DNA of 64,000 nt from Betaproteobacteria bacterium (GTDB lineage Bacteria > Pseudomonadota > Gammaproteobacteria > Burkholderiales > Ga0077523): positions 124,001 through 188,000 of the forward strand of contig WGLR01000001.1 of assembly GCA_016125475.1 (NCBI GenBank), given 5' to 3'. Position 1 is the first letter of the stretch; each line of letters starts with the position of its first letter. Below are positions 26,541-35,533 of this stretch, piece after piece. The position numbers and the translations under genes were made by a program. A model generated the notes under the pieces. It did no database searches, was not told where the DNA came from, and saw only the letters and a program-made list of their open reading frames with translations.

Positions 26541-29255
26541 TCAGTGTGCCTCGTCCCAGTTCGCGCCGATTCCCACCTCGGCCTCCAGGGGAACCGACAG
26601 CGCCGCGACACCCGCCATCAGCTCCGGGACCCGACTCTTCACGGCCGGAAGCTCGTCTTCCGGTACCTCGAGAACGAGTTCGTCGTGCACCTGCATCACG
26701 AGCCGCGTTCGCATCGTGTCCCTTTCCAGCCACCCCTGCACCGCGATCATCGCCAGCTTGATCAGGTCCGCCGCAGTCCCCTGCATCGGTGCGTTGATCG
26801 CCGCCCTCTCGGCGCCCTGCCTGCGCCCCTGGTTCTGGGCCCGGATGTCCGGCAGGTACAGACGCCGGCCGAACACGGTCTCGACATAGCCGGTCTCGCG
26901 CGCGGTCTGACGGGTGCGCTGCATGTAGTCCGCGACCCCGGGATACCTCGCGAAATAACGTTCCATGTACTGCTGAGCGGCGCCGCGCTCTATCCCGAGC
27001 TGGGAGGCCAGGCCGAACGCCGACATGCCGTAGATCAGACCGAAATTGATCACCTTCGCGTAGCGGCGCTGCTCGGAAGTCACGTCCGCACCGGCCGTGG
27101 CGAAGATCTCCGAGGCTGTCGCACGATGGATGTCCTCGCCTTCCCGGAACGCCTTCAGCAATGCCGCGTCGCCGGACAGGTGCGCCATGATGCGCAGCTC
27201 GATCTGAGAGTAGTCCGCGGAGAGGATCCTGTGGCCGGGGGGCGCGACGAAAGCCTCGCGGATTCTCCTCCCCTCGGGCGTGCGTACCGGAATGTTCTGC
27301 AGGTTGGGTTCCGTGCTCGAGAGACGGCCGGTGACCGCGACCGCCTGCCCGTAGTTCGTGTGCACGCGCCCTGTGTGCGGATTCACCATCCTCGGCAGCT
27401 TGTCCGCGTAGGTCGACTTGAGTTTCGACAGTGCGCGATAGTCGAGGATGCGCCTCGGCAGCGGATGATCGAGCGCGAGCTGCTCGAGGACCTCCTCGTC
27501 CGTGGAAGGTGCGCCGCTCGGGGTCTTCTTCACGACGGGCAGCTTGTGCTTCACGAAGAGGATCTCCTGAAGCTGCTTGGGGGAGTTGACGTTGAAGGGC
27601 TGCCCGGCGAGTTCGTGAGCTTCCTTCTCCAGCGCCTGCATCTTGTGACCGAGTTCGTGGCTCTGCTTCTCGAGCAGCGCGCCATCGATCAGCACACCGT
27701 TGCGTTCCACGGCGAGCAGCACGGGCATCAGCGGCATCTCGATGTCGCGATAGATGCGGACGAGTCCCTCACCGCTTTCGACCTGCGGGAGCATCGCGGC
27801 GTGCAGTTGCAGGGTGACGTCGGCGTCTTCCGCAGAGTATTCCGCGGCGCGCTCCACGCTGACCTGATCGAAGCCGATCTGGTTGGCCCCCTTGCCGGCA
27901 ACCTCCTCGTACTTGATGGTCCTGATCCCGAGGTGGCGCATCGCCAGGCTGTCCATGTCATGAGGCTTGTGGCTCTCGATCACGTAGGACTCGAGGAGCG
28001 TGTCGTGCACGACACCTCTCACGTTCACGCCGTGATTCAGGCAGACGTGCATGTCGTACTTGGCGTTCTGGGCGAGCTTGGGCTTCGTGGCATCCTCGAG
28101 CCAGGGCCGCAGCCGCTCGATCGCGGTATCGGGGTCGATCTGATCGGGAGCGCCCGGATAACGGTGCGCGACCGGCAGGTAGGCCGCCTCGTGCGGCGTG
28201 ACCGCAAAGGAGAATCCGACGATGCGTGCCGCCATCGGATCGAGGCTGGTCGTTTCGGTGTCGAAGCACACGAGGCGAGCCGCGTCGATCTTCGCGAGCC
28301 AGCGGGAGAGTGCCTCCTCGTCGAGGATCGTCTCGTATCGTCTTTCCGGTGGCGGCGCTGCCAGCGTCGGAGACGCGGCGGACGCCGCCGGGTCCGCGCG
28401 CGCCCCGGCCTTCAGCTCCTGCAGCCACGTGTTGAATCCGAGGCGCTCGTACATCTCGCCCAGGCGGTCGAGATCCTCGGCACGGGGTGACAGCGCCCCG
28501 AGATCGAACGGCAGGTCGACGTCACACTTCACGGTGAGCAGCCGGCGCGCCATGGGCAGCCAGTCCAGCGCCTTGCGCAGGTTGCCGCCCACGACGCCCC
28601 CTATCTCGTCCGCATGCTCGACGATCGCGTCGAGCGATCCGTACTGACCGAGCCACTTCACGGCCGTCTTGGGCCCGACCTTCTCGACACCCGGCACGTT
28701 GTCGACGCTGTCGCCCACGAGACTGAAATAGTCGACGATGCGGTCGGGCGGCACGCCGAACTTCGCCCTGACCCCGTCGACGTCGAGTACCTCGTTGGAC
28801 ATCGTGTTCACGAGGCTCACGTGTTCGTCGACGAGTTGCGCGAGGTCCTTGTCGCCCGTGGACACCACCGTCCGGACCTCCTCGCGTGCGGCGCTCGCGG
28901 CAAGCGTGCCGATCACGTCGTCCGCCTCCACACCGTCCACCATGAGCAGGTGCCAGCCAAGCGCCTTCACGAGCTCGTGGATCGGTTCGATCTGCGCCGC
29001 GAGGTCCTCGGGCATCGGGGGGCGATGCGCCTTGTACGCCGGGTACCACTCGTCACGGAAGGTCTTTCCTTTTGCGTCAAATACGCAGGCGATATAATCC
29101 GCGGGCACTTCGCGGCGGAGGCGTCTGAGCATGCTCACCACGCCGTAGATCGCGCCCGTGGGCTCACCCGCGCGGCTGCGCAGATCGGGCAGCGCATGAA
29201 AGGCGCGATACAGATAGGACGATCCGTCCACCAGCAAGAGCGTTTTCTTTTCCAC
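26541..29255 (-). CDS. polA: DNA polymerase I
   Basis: This 904-residue three-domain repair and Okazaki-fragment enzyme is complete. The 5'-3' nuclease (about 1-290) starts LLLVDGSSYLYRAFHAL. The 3'-5' proofreading domain keeps the exoI motif FDTETTSLDPMA. The polymerase domain has motif A DYSQIELRIMA, motif B RRYAKVINFGLIYGM and motif C QVHDELVLEV. The start is GTG at 29255, only 20 bases from the divergent LOG gene, so the two 5' ends share regulatory space. Confidence 0.97.
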   Translation of the reverse strand: MEKKTLLLVDGSSYLYRAFHALPDLRSRAGEPTGAIYGVVSMLRRLRREVPADYIACVFDAKGKTFRDEWYPAYKAHRPPMPEDLAAQIEPIHELVKALGWHLLMVDGVEADDVIGTLAASAAREEVRTVVSTGDKDLAQLVDEHVSLVNTMSNEVLDVDGVRAKFGVPPDRIVDYFSLVGDSVDNVPGVEKVGPKTAVKWLGQYGSLDAIVEHADEIGGVVGGNLRKALDWLPMARRLLTVKCDVDLPFDLGALSPRAEDLDRLGEMYERLGFNTWLQELKAGARADPAASAASPTLAAPPPERRYETILDEEALSRWLAKIDAARLVCFDTETTSLDPMAARIVGFSFAVTPHEAAYLPVAHRYPGAPDQIDPDTAIERLRPWLEDATKPKLAQNAKYDMHVCLNHGVNVRGVVHDTLLESYVIESHKPHDMDSLAMRHLGIRTIKYEEVAGKGANQIGFDQVSVERAAEYSAEDADVTLQLHAAMLPQVESGEGLVRIYRDIEMPLMPVLLAVERNGVLIDGALLEKQSHELGHKMQALEKEAHELAGQPFNVNSPKQLQEILFVKHKLPVVKKTPSGAPSTDEEVLEQLALDHPLPRRILDYRALSKLKSTYADKLPRMVNPHTGRVHTNYGQAVAVTGRLSSTEPNLQNIPVRTPEGRRIREAFVAPPGHRILSADYSQIELRIMAHLSGDAALLKAFREGEDIHRATASEIFATAGADVTSEQRRYAKVINFGLIYGMSAFGLASQLGIERGAAQQYMERYFARYPGVADYMQRTRQTARETGYVETVFGRRLYLPDIRAQNQGRRQGAERAAINAPMQGTAADLIKLAMIAVQGWLERDTMRTRLVMQVHDELVLEVPEDELPAVKSRVPELMAGVAALSVPLEAEVGIGANWDEAH
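29071..29098 (+). promoter_or_regulatory. Candidate promoter for the LOG gene, inside polA
   Basis: A perfect TATAAT is at 29093-29098, with TTTGCG (29071-29076) 16 bases upstream. It points toward the LOG-family gene and would give a leader of about 170 bases. It lies within the antisense side of polA coding sequence, because the divergent genes are only 20 bases apart. Confidence 0.4.
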
Positions 29256-29275
29256 GGCGGTTTCGACGACAGACT

Positions 29276-30004
29276 ATGACGACCAGGAACAAGATTCCTG
29301 TTCCGCTCGCACCGGAACTACTCGAGAAATCGTGGTCCGCGCGCGAGTCGTGGCGGGTGTTCGGGATTATGGCAGAGTTCGTCGAGGCGACCGAACGGCT
29401 CAATTCGGTACGTCCTGCCGTGAGCATCTTCGGCAGCGCACGAACCCCTCCGGAACATCCTTACTACCAGCTCACCGAGCGCATCGCGCGGCAGCTTTCC
29501 GACGCGGGATTCGCGGTGATATCGGGCGGTGGTCCTGGCGTGATGGAAGCCGCCAACAAGGGCGCCTTCTTCGGTCGTTCGCTGTCGGTGGGGCTCAACA
29601 TCCAGTTGCCACACGAGCAGAAGGCGAATCTGTTCCAGGACATCAGCCAGACGTTCCAGCACTTCTTCGCACGGAAGGTGATGTTCGTGAAATTCGCGTC
29701 GGCCTACGTCGTGATGCCGGGCGGATTCGGAACCCTCGACGAACTCATGGAGGCTCTCACGCTCGTCCAGACGAGGAAGACCCGTCGCATCCCGATCATC
29801 CTGGTGCACAGCCCCTTCTGGCAGGGGTTGCTCGACTGGATTCGCGCGACACTCGTCGAGGAGAAGATGATCGATCCCGAGGACGTCGAACTGGTTCAGG
29901 TGATCGACGAGCCGGAAAAGGTGGTGGAGGCGATCTTCGCCCACTACGAGAAGCGGGGCTTCGATCTCTCGGCGGCCGAGCGCGAGGCGCAGCTGAACCT
30001 CTGA
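29276..30004 (+). CDS. LOG-family protein (TIGR00730)
   Basis: This 242-residue protein has the lysine-decarboxylase-like Rossmann fold of the LOG family: VSIFGSARTPPEHPYY, SGGGPGVMEAANKGA (about residues 83-97) and the hallmark PGGFGTLDELMEALT (about 148-162). Many members are nucleoside-5'-monophosphate phosphoribohydrolases that release cytokinins or free bases; others are pyrimidine/purine nucleotide 5'-monophosphate nucleosidases (PpnN). The N-terminus, with RESWRVFGIMAEFVEATE, matches the longer bacterial type. thrB follows after 16 bases and may share the transcript. The substrate is unknown. Confidence 0.88.
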   Translation: MTTRNKIPVPLAPELLEKSWSARESWRVFGIMAEFVEATERLNSVRPAVSIFGSARTPPEHPYYQLTERIARQLSDAGFAVISGGGPGVMEAANKGAFFGRSLSVGLNIQLPHEQKANLFQDISQTFQHFFARKVMFVKFASAYVVMPGGFGTLDELMEALTLVQTRKTRRIPIILVHSPFWQGLLDWIRATLVEEKMIDPEDVELVQVIDEPEKVVEAIFAHYEKRGFDLSAAEREAQLNL

Positions 30005-30020
30005 CCGGGGCGTCTCGACG

Positions 30021-30977
30021 ATGTCGGTGTTCACGAAGGTCTCGGAGAACGACCTTGCGGCCTGGCTCAGGCAGTACTCGGTCGGGCATCTGAAGGGATT
30101 CGAGGGGATCCGGGCCGGAATCGAGAATTCGAACTTCTTCGTGACGACGACGCACGGGGAATACGTCCTGACGCTCTTCGAAAGGCTCGGGCCGGACGCC
30201 CTGCCGTTCTACCTCGATCTCATGGCGCACCTGTCGAGTCATGGCCTGCCCTGCCCGAAGCCCATCGCGAGCCTCGAGAACGCGTTCCTGGGGGAACTGA
30301 ACGGCAAACCCGCGGCGCTCGTCACCCGCGTGGCCGGGGGGCCCGTCCAGGACCCGACCGAGGCGCACTGTGCCGCGGTGGGCGAAGTCCTCGCCGACCT
30401 GCACCTCGCGGGTCGGAGTTTTCCCGGCCGGCTCGACAACCTTCGCGGCGCGACCTGGTGGGAGGCCACCGCACCGGAGCTCCTGCCGTTTCTCGACGAC
30501 GCACAGCGGTCGCTGCTCATGAGCGAGATCCGTTTCCAGCACGATCGCCCTCCGGAGACCCTGCCTCGCGGAATCGTCCACGCGGATCTGTTTCGCGACA
30601 ACGTGCTCTTCGACGGCGAGCGGATCGGCGGGGTCATCGATTTCTACTTCGCGTGCATCGACGTGCTCCTCTACGACGTGGCGATCGCGGTGAACGACTG
30701 GTGCCTGCGGGAGGACTGCACGCTCGACGTTCGCCGCGGTCGCGCGCTGCTCGAGGGGTATGCGGCGACTCGCCCCTTCGTCGCGGATGAACGCGCGTTC
30801 TGGCCGGTGATGCTGCGGGCCGGTGCATTGCGTTTCTGGGTGTCGCGTCTGTACGATTACCACCTCCCGCGCCCCGGTGAACTCACGCACGCGCACGACC
30901 CGGGGCGATTCGAGCTGATTTTGCGCAATCACGTCGCGTCGACGCAGGAAATGGCGTCCACGCTGCCACTGACTTGA
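30021..30977 (+). CDS. thrB: Homoserine kinase (APH-fold ThrB)
   Basis: This 318-residue enzyme phosphorylates homoserine in threonine synthesis. It belongs to the aminoglycoside-phosphotransferase-like class used by many beta- and gammaproteobacteria, not the GHMP class. GIRAGIENSNFFVTTTHGEYVLTL is the nucleotide-binding N-lobe, and the Brenner-type motif is VHADLFRDNVLF (about 190-201) followed by GGVIDFYFACIDVLLYD. Length matches (about 315-320). Its 3' end overlaps the next gene in a TTGA junction. No thrC or hom gene is nearby. Confidence 0.92.
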   Translation: MSVFTKVSENDLAAWLRQYSVGHLKGFEGIRAGIENSNFFVTTTHGEYVLTLFERLGPDALPFYLDLMAHLSSHGLPCPKPIASLENAFLGELNGKPAALVTRVAGGPVQDPTEAHCAAVGEVLADLHLAGRSFPGRLDNLRGATWWEATAPELLPFLDDAQRSLLMSEIRFQHDRPPETLPRGIVHADLFRDNVLFDGERIGGVIDFYFACIDVLLYDVAIAVNDWCLREDCTLDVRRGRALLEGYAATRPFVADERAFWPVMLRAGALRFWVSRLYDYHLPRPGELTHAHDPGRFELILRNHVASTQEMASTLPLT

Positions 30978-31762
30978 AGCCGATTCCCGTTCCCCGCCGC
31001 GTACCACCCCGTCATGGCTGGCTCTGGGTCCTCCAGGGATGGCGCCTGTTCTTGCGCAAGCCGCTCACCTGGATCGTCTTCACGGTCGTCACGTGGCTGA
31101 TCGTCTGGGCGAGTTCGAAGCATCTGATGCTCATGGCGGCCGTGGCGATACTCCTCCCCGTCCTGCTGGCGGGCTGGACGATGGCATGCGTGGAGGCGGA
31201 AGCGGGTCACTCGATCCCGGTGACCATGCTGTTCGCGGGATTCCGGTCCCGGGTGCGCGACCTCGCCATGGTCGGCGGGGTGAACCTCATGGGGAATTTC
31301 GCACTCATGCTGGTGCTTCTCGCCTTCGGGGGCGACGCGCTCATGCAATTCATGTCCAATCCGCAGGCGCTCAGCCCCGAGGATGCGATCGCGCTCGAGA
31401 ACCGGCTGTCGGGTGCCCTTGTCGTCACGCTCGCGCTCGGCGTGCCGCTCGCGATGGCGGTCTGGTTCGCTCCGGTGGCGATCGCGCTGGACGGTCTGAG
31501 CGGGGGGCGCGCGCTCGTGGCCTCGCTGCGGGGCGTCCTCCGCAACTCGCTGCCGTTCGTCGTCTACAGCTTCAGCCTGACGGGAATAGGGCTGATGCTG
31601 TTCGCGCTCCAGACCGCCACCGGCCTTCTCGGTCCGGGCGTCGCGATGGAAATCACCTTCTGGGTCCTGATGCCGTTGCTCGTGACGAGCGTGTACGCGA
31701 GCTATCGCGACATCTATCCGAATACCACGGGCCTGGAGCCGGTCGTCACGCAGGCAGCCTGA
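30974..31762 (+). CDS. BPSS1780-family integral membrane protein
   Basis: This 262-residue protein starts at TTG overlapping the thrB stop. It has a hydrophilic N-terminus (VPPRHGWLWVLQGWRLF) and about five to six hydrophobic segments (for example WIVFTVVTWLIVWA, LMAAVAILLPVLLAGW and LMLVLLAFGGDALMQF). The pattern matches the BPSS1780 family of uncharacterised inner-membrane proteins, common next to thrB or polA in betaproteobacteria. Its function is unknown. No ATG is available nearby, so the TTG start is the best fit. uvrD converges on it from the other side. Confidence 0.8.
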   Translation: MKPIPVPRRVPPRHGWLWVLQGWRLFLRKPLTWIVFTVVTWLIVWASSKHLMLMAAVAILLPVLLAGWTMACVEAEAGHSIPVTMLFAGFRSRVRDLAMVGGVNLMGNFALMLVLLAFGGDALMQFMSNPQALSPEDAIALENRLSGALVVTLALGVPLAMAVWFAPVAIALDGLSGGRALVASLRGVLRNSLPFVVYSFSLTGIGLMLFALQTATGLLGPGVAMEITFWVLMPLLVTSVYASYRDIYPNTTGLEPVVTQAA

Positions 31763-31775
31763 GGAGGTCGACGGG

Positions 31776-33977
31776 TCAGGCGGCCGAGAGCTTCGCGTAC
31801 TCGAGCGCGAGCCACTTGAGGCCCGCTTCGCGGAAATTCACCTGCACACGTGCATCCGATCCGCGGCCCTCGGCGTTCACGATGACGCCCGCGCCGAATT
31901 TCGGGTGCGTGACATTCTGGCCGACGCGCCAGGGATTCCCGGCGTAGGAGACGGTGTTCTCGAAGGCTGCCCGTGGAGACGCGCCCGTGAACGGGTTGTA
32001 GCCGGCGGCGCGAGCGGCCGGCGCGTTGACGCGCTTCATGAGCGCGGGCGGCAGTTCCTGGAAGAATCGCGACGCCAGGTTGTAGCGGACCTGCCCGTGC
32101 AGCATGCGTGACTGGGCGAACGTCAGATAGAGGCGCCGCCGTGCCCGCGTCAGCGCCACGTACATGAGGCGCCTTTCCTCCTCGAGTCCGTCGAGTTCGT
32201 TCAGGCTGTTCTCGTGGGGAAACAAACCCTCCTCCAGCCCGCTGATGAACACGCTGTGGAATTCGAGCCCCTTGGCCGAGTGCGCGGTCATGAGTTGCAG
32301 CGCGTCCTGGCCGGCCCCCGCCTGGTGTTCGCCGGCTTCCAGCGCCGCGTGTGCAAGAAACGCGTTGAGTGCCGAGAGAGGGTCGTCGGGGTCGACCATT
32401 CCCCCCTCCGGCTGCTGTGGATCGTAGATCTCCTCGGCACTGAACGCCGCGGCCGCGTTCACGAGTTCGTCGAGGTTCTCGATGCGCTCGGCGCCTTCCT
32501 TCTCGGTCCTGTAGTGGTCCTTGAGCGAACTGCCCTCGACGACGCTCTCGACGATTTCCTGCAGCGGCAGGCCGGCGACGGCCGTGCGCATGCCGTCGAT
32601 CAGGCGCACGAATGCGGCGATCGAGCTGCCGGCCTTGCCACCGGGCGGGTTCGCGCACGCGGCGTGCCACAGGCTGGAGCCGTGCGTCCGCGCGATCTCC
32701 TGGAGCGCTTCCACCGACCTTGCACCGATTCCACGTGTCGGAAAGTTCACGACTCGCAGGAAGGCACCGTCGTCCTCGGCGTTCGCGATGAGCCGGAGGT
32801 AGGCGAGCGCGTGCTTGATTTCCTGTCGCTCGAAGAATCGCAGTCCTCCGTAGACCCGATAGGGAATGCCGGCGCCGAAAAGCGCGTGTTCGAGCACGCG
32901 CGACTGGGCATTCGACCGGTAAAGCAGCGCGACGTCCGCGAGATTCACGCCTTCGGCGCGCAGCGACCGCACCTCGTCCACGATGTACGCCGCTTCCTGT
33001 GCGTCGCTCGCGGCCTCGAACACCCTCAGCGGCTCGCCCTTGCCTTCTGCGGTCCAGAGATTCTTTCCGAGCCGTGCCTGGTTGTGCGAGATCAGGGCAT
33101 TGGCGGCGTCCAGAATGTTCCCGTGTGACCGGTAGTTCTGTTCGAGCTTGATGACGTGGTCCGTCGCGAACTCGTGCTCGAACTGACGCATGTTGCCGGG
33201 CTCGGCGCCGCGGAACCGGTAGACGGACTGGTCGTCGTCGCCGACCGCGAATACACAGCTGTCCCGTCCTGCGAGCAGTTTCAGCCAGGCGTACTGCAGC
33301 TTGTTGGTGTCCTGGAATTCGTCCACGAGGATGTGGCGGAACCGTGCCCGGTAGTGCTCGCGCAGGATCTCGTTTCGTGACAGCAGTTCGTGGCAGCGGA
33401 GCAGCAGCTCGGCGAAGTCGACGACTCCCTCGTGCTGACACTGGCGGTCGTATGCCTCGTAGACGTCCCGGAATCGACGCTCGAACTCGTCGGCCGGGTC
33501 CACCCGCGAGGGCCGCAGGCCGGCGTCCTTGTTCGCGTTGATGAACCACTGCGCCTGGCGCGGCGGATACTTCTCGTCGTCGAGGCCATTCGCCTTCATG
33601 ACGCGCTTGACGAGTGCGAGCTGATCCTGCGAATCGAGAATCTGGAAGCTCTGGGGCAGAGCCGCCTCGCGGAAGTGGGCTCGCAGGAGTCGGTTGCACA
33701 GGCCGTGGAACGTCCCTACCCACATGCCGCGCGTGTTGATCGGCAACATCGCGGAGATGCGCGTGAGCATCTCGCGCGCGGCCTTGTTCGTGAAGGTGAC
33801 CGCCATCACGCCTCCGGGCCCGATGCGGCCCGTCTGGATCAGCCAGGCGATGCGCGTCGTGAGCACACGGGTCTTCCCGCTTCCGGCGCCCGCGAGGATC
33901 AGTGCGGACACGTCGGGAAGCGTGACGGCCTCGAGTTGCGGAGCGTTGAGGCCATCGAGTATGTGGTGCGGATTCAT
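31776..33977 (-). CDS. uvrD: DNA helicase II (UvrD/PcrA type)
   Basis: This 733-residue superfamily 1A helicase acts in mismatch and nucleotide-excision repair. The motifs in order are Q-motif LNAPQLEAV, Walker A AGAGSGKTRVLTTRI (about residues 30-44), Ia VTFTNKAAREM, II LVDEFQDTNKLQYAW, III FAVGDDDQSVYRFRGA, IV LEQNYRSHGNILDAAN, V LMTAHSAKGLEF, and VI MYVALTRARRRLYLTFA. The C-terminal Tudor-like region includes VGQNVTHPKFGAGVIV. Length is typical (about 720). The ATG at 33977 has only a weak Shine-Dalgarno; a perfect TATAAT lies upstream. Confidence 0.96.
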   Translation of the reverse strand: MNPHHILDGLNAPQLEAVTLPDVSALILAGAGSGKTRVLTTRIAWLIQTGRIGPGGVMAVTFTNKAAREMLTRISAMLPINTRGMWVGTFHGLCNRLLRAHFREAALPQSFQILDSQDQLALVKRVMKANGLDDEKYPPRQAQWFINANKDAGLRPSRVDPADEFERRFRDVYEAYDRQCQHEGVVDFAELLLRCHELLSRNEILREHYRARFRHILVDEFQDTNKLQYAWLKLLAGRDSCVFAVGDDDQSVYRFRGAEPGNMRQFEHEFATDHVIKLEQNYRSHGNILDAANALISHNQARLGKNLWTAEGKGEPLRVFEAASDAQEAAYIVDEVRSLRAEGVNLADVALLYRSNAQSRVLEHALFGAGIPYRVYGGLRFFERQEIKHALAYLRLIANAEDDGAFLRVVNFPTRGIGARSVEALQEIARTHGSSLWHAACANPPGGKAGSSIAAFVRLIDGMRTAVAGLPLQEIVESVVEGSSLKDHYRTEKEGAERIENLDELVNAAAAFSAEEIYDPQQPEGGMVDPDDPLSALNAFLAHAALEAGEHQAGAGQDALQLMTAHSAKGLEFHSVFISGLEEGLFPHENSLNELDGLEEERRLMYVALTRARRRLYLTFAQSRMLHGQVRYNLASRFFQELPPALMKRVNAPAARAAGYNPFTGASPRAAFENTVSYAGNPWRVGQNVTHPKFGAGVIVNAEGRGSDARVQVNFREAGLKWLALEYAKLSAA

Positions 33978-34012
33978 GGGGCGGGGCGTGCGTGCGGCAG
34001 GGTCGTTGCCCG

Positions 34013-34018
34013 ATTATA
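34013..34018 (-). promoter_or_regulatory. -10 element for uvrD
   Basis: A perfect TATAAT is read on the minus strand, 36 bases before the uvrD ATG. No good -35 is present at 16-18 bases. Confidence 0.45.
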
Positions 34019-34134
34019 GGCGGCACCTCGTGCGGTTACGCCTCCGCGGATCGTCGCCGTCGGTCCGCGGTTGCCGGACGGTCTTTCATCGGCTACTGTC
34101 CCGCTCTCCCCGTGCTTCAACCGCAAGGATCCGC

Positions 34135-34521
34135 ATGATGATGACTCGTACACCCGGCCGCGTTCCGGGATTCCGGCGTGGGCTCGCGTGCACCGCTCTC
34201 GGTTTCGCCGTGCTCGGATGCGTGCCGTCTGCCTTCGCAGTGACGATGGAAGTGGTCTGGAGCAACGAGCGCTGTGACTATGTTCTCGCCAAGAACGAAG
34301 ACGGGTACGGTGTCGTGCAGAAGGCGACCCCCATCGTTCTCGCACCCGGAGACAAGCTCGAGGGCGCCCTCGACGAAGTGGGATTCTTCCGCAAGGTCAC
34401 GAAGGTGGGGGGCGACCAGCCCGTGATGATGCGCGGCATGAAGTACGGCATCCTGCGCAAGGAGGCCGTCAACACTATCTGGGAATGGTCCCGCTACTGC
34501 AATCCTCCCTCCGCGAAGTGA
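34135..34521 (+). CDS. Small exported protein of unknown function
   Basis: This is 128 residues starting MMMTRTPGRVP. A signal peptide runs through GLACTALGFAVLGCVPSAFA. The mature part of about 90 residues (VTMEVVWSNERCDYVLAKN...) has two cysteines, in ERCDYV and RYCNPP, that could form a disulphide. The family is not recognised. An ACCGCAAGGATCCGC with AAGGA lies before the first ATG, so 34135 is a reasonable start, though 34138 and 34141 are equally possible. The last 47 bases overlap the 3' end of the convergent LysR gene. It is predicted to be periplasmic. Confidence 0.7.
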   Translation: MMMTRTPGRVPGFRRGLACTALGFAVLGCVPSAFAVTMEVVWSNERCDYVLAKNEDGYGVVQKATPIVLAPGDKLEGALDEVGFFRKVTKVGGDQPVMMRGMKYGILRKEAVNTIWEWSRYCNPPSAK

Positions 34522-35440
34522 CGACATCCGCGTCGTGGCCGATGGCGGGGAGGAGGTGCCTCGCTTCGGTCTGCAGATAACGGAAGAAGGCCTGGGCGAC
34601 GACGGAAAGCTGCTTGTCGCCGGGGTGGACGACGTACCATGACCGCGCGATCGGAAAGCCTTCGACGTCGAGCACGCATACCGAGTCGGCGGGCTCGTTG
34701 CGCAGCTCGTGCTGCGACATGACGCTCACGCCGAGTCCGCCGGCGACGGCCTGCTTGATGGCTTCGTTGGAGCCGATCTCCATCTTGGCGGTCAGTTCGA
34801 TTCCGCGATCGCGGAAGAACTTTTCCGTCGCGAGGCGCGTGCCGGACCCGCGTTCGCGCACGAGCAGACGCTCCCGCGCGAAACGTTCGAGCGGAATCGC
34901 CCTGAGGCCGCACAACGCGTGATTCGACGGGGCGACCGCGACGAGCGGATTGTCGAGGAACGGGTGCACGACTACGTCGAAGTGAACGGGCGGCGAGCCG
35001 AGGATGTAGAGGTCGTCCTCGTGGCGGGACAGCCGCTCCAGAATCTTCTCGCGGTTGGCGATCTCGAAGCGGACGTCGATGCCCGGGTAGCGCTCGCAGA
35101 ATGGGCCGAGCAGCCTCGGCACGAAGTATTTCGCGGTCGTGACGCAGGCGAGCCTCAGCCGCCCCTTCTTGAGCCCTTTCATGTCGGCGGCGGTCATCTC
35201 GAAGCGCTGCCAGGCGTCGAAGAGCGCGTGGCAGGTCCGGTGCAGTTCCTCGCCGATCTCCGTCAGAAAGATCTTCTTGCCGGCCTGCTCGAACAGCGGC
35301 TGCTCGACGGCCTCGACGAGCTGCTTGACCTGCATGGACACCGTCGGCTGCGAGAGGTGCAGCTCCTCCGCGGCACGGGTGAAGCTGCCGAGCCGTGCGA
35401 CCGTTTCGAATACCTTCAGCTGGCGAAATGTCACGCGCAT
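34475..35440 (-). CDS. LysR-family regulator, CbbR-like
   Basis: This 321-residue protein has an N-terminal winged helix-turn-helix (TFRQLKVFETVARLGSFTRAAEELHLSQPTVSMQV split over residues 4-38). The effector-binding domain is GRLRLACVTTAKYFVPRLLG onward, which resembles CbbR, the regulator of Calvin-cycle genes. The ATG at 35440 has AAGGAGGTG upstream at a good distance; the GTG at 35449 is too close to it. No rubisco genes lie in the window, so the true target is unknown. An inverted repeat lies in front of its start, and the C-terminus overlaps the secreted-protein gene. Confidence 0.88.
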   Translation of the reverse strand: MRVTFRQLKVFETVARLGSFTRAAEELHLSQPTVSMQVKQLVEAVEQPLFEQAGKKIFLTEIGEELHRTCHALFDAWQRFEMTAADMKGLKKGRLRLACVTTAKYFVPRLLGPFCERYPGIDVRFEIANREKILERLSRHEDDLYILGSPPVHFDVVVHPFLDNPLVAVAPSNHALCGLRAIPLERFARERLLVRERGSGTRLATEKFFRDRGIELTAKMEIGSNEAIKQAVAGGLGVSVMSQHELRNEPADSVCVLDVEGFPIARSWYVVHPGDKQLSVVAQAFFRYLQTEARHLLPAIGHDADVVTSRREDCSSGTIPR

Positions 35441-35459
35441 GCCGCGCACCTCCTTAAGG

Positions 35460-35477
35460 CATAGACATCTATCTATG
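35460..35477 (-). promoter_or_regulatory. Inverted repeat upstream of the LysR gene
   Basis: CATAGA (35460-35465) and TCTATG (35472-35477) form an inverted repeat with a six-base spacer, 20 bases before the LysR start codon. LysR proteins often bind imperfect dyads (T-N11-A type) near their own promoter, so this is a candidate autoregulatory site. Confidence 0.35.
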
Positions 35478-35497
35478 TCCCGGATCGAAATATATCA

Positions 35498-35527
35498 TTT
35501 TCATTGATGGAAAGCCTGTCCTAGACT
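35498..35527 (+). promoter_or_regulatory. Candidate promoter for the small RNA
   Basis: TTTTCA (35498-35503) and TAGACT (35522-35527) are 18 bases apart, each matching four of six consensus bases. Initiation would be about 35534, one base before the first hairpin. Confidence 0.4.
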
Positions 35528-35533
35528 GAGAAC

